Part shown: piece by piece, positions 6,349 through 7,335 of the stretch | Position numbering within the stretch: position 1 is the stretch's first letter | Layout of the letters: each line of letters begins with the position of its first letter | Assembly: GCA_011390695.1 (NCBI GenBank) | Contig: JAABRW010000007.1 | Location: 1 to 7,335, forward strand | Source: Desulfotignum sp. | GTDB lineage: Bacteria; Desulfobacterota; Desulfobacteria; Desulfobacterales; Desulfobacteraceae | Length of the DNA: 7,335 nt | Direction of reading: 5' to 3' | Made by a program: the position numbers and the translations under genes | The notes under the pieces: generated by a model | The model's input: only the letters and a program-made list of their open reading frames with translations | What the model was told of the DNA's origin: nothing | Databases searched by the model: none

Positions 6349-6360
6349 TTTGCATGCAAA
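6349..6360. repeat. Perfect 12-base palindrome
   Basis: TTTGCATGCAAA is fully self-complementary and directly follows the CACGAAGA repeat. It could be a dimeric-regulator site or part of the repeat element. No gene start lies close by on either strand to support an operator role. Confidence 0.4.
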
Positions 6361-6409
6361 GCGGCATGGGAACTTTTTTACGGGGTGATTCAGGTAGATC
6401 GGCCGGAAT

Positions 6410-6832
6410 CTACAGGGACCTCAGAATGGTTACCTGCGTTGGCCCTGCATCCACCAAATGACAGTTCGGGATCAAATTCTTTACGGCGCTGATAAGGCCG
6501 TGCCCTTCGCTGCCGGGTTGTTGGCCGCGAGGTCGTTTAGGATTCGAGGATGTTGACTTGCCTTCCCCTTTTTTCGTCCCTGTTTTTTCATTTTGCTTTG
6601 AAAATACCCGTTGTTTCAGATCCCTAATTTGGCCTTCCAACACCTTGATTTTATCTTTCAAGGGTTGTTCACGCTCAACCGCTTTGGCATGCATGGCCTT
6701 CCAATAACCAACTTCGGATTTTAATTCAAGATAGTCTTTCTCCAAAATGACAATTGTAGGAGATTGTCCAGCGAATAAATCAAGGATTTGATCATTGATT
6801 ACAGATGGGTCTAATGGCCGTTTTTTGTGCAA
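6410..6832 (-). pseudogene. IS66-family transposase (TnpC) N-terminal fragment
   Basis: 140 codons from a TTG at 6832-6830; the upstream in-frame stop leaves only nine more codons. Residues about 28-76 form a leucine-zipper-like coiled coil (LEKDYLELKSEVGYWKAMH, LEGQIRDLKQRVF). It is followed by a basic linker and NPKRPRGQQPGSEGHG, the conserved stretch that precedes the zinc-finger and catalytic domains in IS66 TnpC. Family members are about 450-550 residues; here the match ends just after GHG (near 6500) and the frame stops at 6410, so the DDE catalytic core is absent. No tnpA or tnpB and no terminal inverted repeats are seen, so this is a dead remnant. Another - strand frame also stays open for about 38 codons past GHG, so an extra frameshift is possible. 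Confidence 0.75.
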
Positions 6833-6950
6833 GAAGCATCCATGCTTCTCGTATTATCGCAATACTTGCGTTGTGTCCCGAACTTTTTTCAAATATTGAA
6901 AAAAAATTGCTAACCCGAATATTTACCCTGTTATATTTAATAGGGATTCG
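6832..6950. other. Cluster of four short hairpins in a gene-free stretch
   Basis: Successive inverted repeats: AGAAGCAT/ATGCTTCT (6832-6849), CGCAA/TTGCG (6858-6870), TTTTTTCAA/TTGAAAAAA (6884-6904), and a nested pair CGAAT/ATTCG with CCCT/AGGG inside (6916-6950). The first lies exactly on the start of the transposase fragment. The third, with its A and T runs, could act as a terminator in either direction. The stretch 6833-7050 otherwise shows no credible gene on either strand; its open frames have no recognisable domain. Confidence 0.4.
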
Positions 6951-7051
6951 TAGGTCTGGGATTTTTGGCTGGATCATAGGGCTTAGAGCGGGCTACCTTA
7001 CAATTGTCAGGGCAGGGTTGGCCTGGGTCTCCGATTATTATTGCAAAGACA

Positions 7052-7335
7052 GTGTCTGCCCGGACTGGAAGCAAAAAGAAAAACAGGCACAGGAAGCCCG
7101 TATTGGCCTATGAAGTCATCCAGATCCTATCCCGCCGAGACTATAGGCGTGGTGACAGGAGCCCTTCACAATCAAAAGAGGTGGTCTCTGGTGCATATCA
7201 TGACAACAAAAAATCAAAGATTTTTCATCAATCTTCCTGCAAGGACTTCAACTGCAAAAATTGTGTCACTGGTTTTAAAACCAGAGAAGCGGCAATAGAG
7301 GCTGGCTTCCGGCCGTGTGGCGGGTGCAAGCCGTG
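7052..7335 (+). CDS. Ada-like cysteine-rich metal-binding domain protein, runs off the window
   Basis: The frame is open from 6980 to the window end. The first candidate start is GTG 7052, without a visible ribosome site; TTG 7103 or a lost upstream start are alternatives. From about 7190 it reads GAYHDNKKSKIFHQSSC, KDFNCKNC and FKTREAAIEAGFRPCGGCKP. This resembles the zinc-binding N-terminal domain of Ada and small proteins built on that domain, which end in A-GFRPC-x-x-C-KP. Four to five cysteines (codons at 7238, 7253, 7262, 7316 and 7325) could form the metal site. The first 45 residues are basic and hydrophilic and match nothing I know; no signal peptide is seen. The domain alone does not show DNA-repair activity: methyltransferase or AraC-type parts, if present, would lie beyond the window. 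It may also be a 5'-truncated or frameshifted relic, given its decayed surroundings. Confidence 0.5.
   Translation, partial: MSARTGSKKKNRHRKPVLAYEVIQILSRRDYRRGDRSPSQSKEVVSGAYHDNKKSKIFHQSSCKDFNCKNCVTGFKTREAAIEAGFRPCGGCKP

Noticed and set aside
6832..6950. CRISPR array
   Set aside because: The hairpins have different sequences and no regular direct repeat and spacer pattern occurs here or elsewhere in the window.
6805..7113. 102-codon + strand frame with hydrophobic stretch
   Set aside because: It lies partly antisense to the IS66 fragment and crosses the hairpin cluster; no ribosome site or recognisable domain, and composition reflects AT-rich DNA.

Overview
The window looks like chromosomal DNA of a Gram-negative, anaerobe-type deltaproteobacterium, most likely of the Desulfobacterales (Desulfobacter/Desulfotignum/Desulfobacula-like). 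This placement is inferred from a DUF3373-type outer-membrane barrel paired with a small cytochrome-family periplasmic protein, a bacillosamine/uronate-type aminotransferase, an RTX protein for type I secretion, and an IS66-type transposase. No rRNA or marker gene confirms it.

Region by region: (1) 1-1582 is the 3' part of a long + strand gene fusing a left-handed beta-helix acyltransferase (WbpD-like), a small zinc-ribbon-like segment and a complete PLP-dependent DegT/WbpE-type aminotransferase. It is probably the edge of a surface-polysaccharide locus and is closed by a strong hairpin terminator at 1657-1707. (2) 1711-2012 is an AT-rich leader with no gene. (3) 2013-2984 encodes a small, very acidic RTX-type protein with a type I secretion C-terminal domain, closed by a second terminator at 3029-3064. 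(4) 3065-3965 is a gene graveyard. It holds a 3'-truncated trypsin-like protease and a PH-like hypothetical gene in operon-like order on the - strand, then a + strand fragment of the C-terminus of a beta-carbonic anhydrase. (5) 3966-4221 is a leader with an inverted repeat. (6) 4222-6286 is a two-gene operon: a secreted cytochrome-family-like protein without a CxxCH heme motif, and a 564-residue DUF3373-type outer-membrane beta-barrel with a coiled-coil N-terminus. (7) 6287-7335 is accessory DNA. It has a CACGAAGAT-type palindromic repeat, an N-terminal IS66 TnpC fragment on the - strand, a cluster of small hairpins, and at the right edge an open frame with an Ada-like cysteine-rich metal-binding domain.

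Three units look intact and expressed: the sugar-nucleotide modification enzyme, the secreted RTX protein and the periplasmic/outer-membrane pair. All three point to the cell envelope. Between and after them lie decayed or rearranged segments. I see no complete new defence system or CRISPR array. The most unusual items are the small stand-alone RTX substrate, the apparently heme-less cytochrome-like partner of a DUF3373 barrel, and the relic mosaic at 3065-3965.
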